64,000 nt of DNA from Aquabacter spiritensis (GTDB lineage: Bacteria; Pseudomonadota; Alphaproteobacteria; Rhizobiales; Xanthobacteraceae): contig NZ_SMAI01000005.1 of assembly GCF_004346185.1 (NCBI RefSeq), positions 248,001 through 312,000 on the forward strand, read 5' to 3'. Shown here one piece after another: positions 63,816 to 64,000 of the stretch. Every line of letters starts with the position of its first letter. Position 1 is the stretch's first letter. The notes beneath the pieces were generated by a model that was given only the letters and a program-made list of their open reading frames with translations, had not been told where the DNA came from and did not search any database. The translations under genes and the position numbers were made by a program.

Positions 63816-64000
63816 GTGGATCTGCCCGCCAACAGCTTCAAGCGCGCCATTCATGCGGGGCGCCAGCAAATCGGCCTGTGGTGCTCTGTTCCGAGCAATT
63901 TCACGGTCGAGATTCTCGCCGGCTCGGGTTTCCACTGGCTGCTGCTCGACACGGAGCATTCGCCCAACGAGCTGCCGATCGTCTACGGCCAGCTCCAAGC
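63816..64000 (+). CDS. HpcH/HpaI-family aldolase, 3' partial
   Basis: Only the first 61 codons are in the window. The GTG at 63816 has AGGAG 6 nt upstream. The sequence NSFKRAIHAGRQQIGLWCSV, then PSNFTVEILAGSGFHWLLLD and TEHSPNELPIVYGQLQ, matches HpcH/HpaI class II aldolases (the DTEH metal/substrate motif). Such enzymes cleave 2-keto-3-deoxy acids to pyruvate and an aldehyde, which fits the product of the dehydratase gene 53 nt upstream. Confidence 0.88.
   Translation, partial: MDLPANSFKRAIHAGRQQIGLWCSVPSNFTVEILAGSGFHWLLLDTEHSPNELPIVYGQLQ

Overview
The window is high-GC chromosomal DNA from an alphaproteobacterium, most likely a Hyphomicrobiales (Rhizobiales)-type soil or water organism. 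The case rests on the GC bias, the PmtA-type methyltransferase, the alphaproteobacterial forms of LptE, HolA, HolC and AmpG, and the large number of solute-binding-protein transporters. The genus cannot be fixed from the sequence alone. No rRNA, CRISPR array, prophage or complete insertion sequence is visible.

Layout. (1) 1-10045: a plus-strand catabolic/transport cluster. It holds the end of a TctC solute-binding protein, a terminator, then an acetolactate-synthase-like ThDP enzyme, a cupin, a Liv-type ABC importer whose LivM, LivG and LivF parts are one continuous polypeptide, an aldehyde dehydrogenase and an SDR. The substrate is unknown. (2) 10092-14324: an EmrAB-type efflux operon divergent from its TetR regulator, with two near-identical operators between them. 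(3) 14360-17278: a beta-hydroxyacid dehydrogenase divergent from a LacI regulator, which overlaps a SpoU-family rRNA/tRNA methyltransferase. (4) 17288-22358: a second, unfused Liv operon on the minus strand, ending in a peptide-deformylase-like protein with degenerate metal motifs. (5) 22583-24433: mnmA and a PmtA-like methyltransferase. (6) 24522-25789: a lower-GC two-gene cassette (unknown protein + DUF1828 protein) just upstream of a tRNA-Met gene. This is the best candidate for an undescribed accessory system.

(7) 26150-45945: mostly core genes. NhaD-type antiporter, leuS-lptE-holA, an acid-phosphatase autotransporter, ampG, an orphan LuxR-type response regulator, YjbQ, holC, a hydrolase, dapE, an MscS-family channel, a CAP lipoprotein, an acyl-CoA synthetase and a VUT/YhhQ transporter. 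(8) 45950-48781: rpmB with a good promoter, then an SDR/TetR divergent pair with a 13-bp repeated operator candidate, and a LysR gene. (9) 48894-52837: a valine/isobutyrate operon (mmsA, acyl-CoA dehydrogenase, mmsB) with an N-terminally truncated PIN-domain remnant wedged inside it. (10) 52865-56926: a zinc uptake operon (small membrane ORF, znuC, znuB, znuA, His-rich CobW/COG0523 GTPase) with a palindrome over its putative promoter. (11) 57056-64000: sugar-acid catabolism. KDPG aldolase, KDG kinase, aminotransferase, a GntR regulator with a perfect palindrome, an orphan TctC receptor, an IlvD/Edd-family sugar-acid dehydratase and the start of an HpcH/HpaI aldolase.

A recurring pattern is that all five solute-binding-protein genes in the window are followed directly by a strong stem-loop. 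No gene-free stretch exceeds about 320 bases. The longest (13315-13634) holds the TetR operators, and I see nothing else in it.
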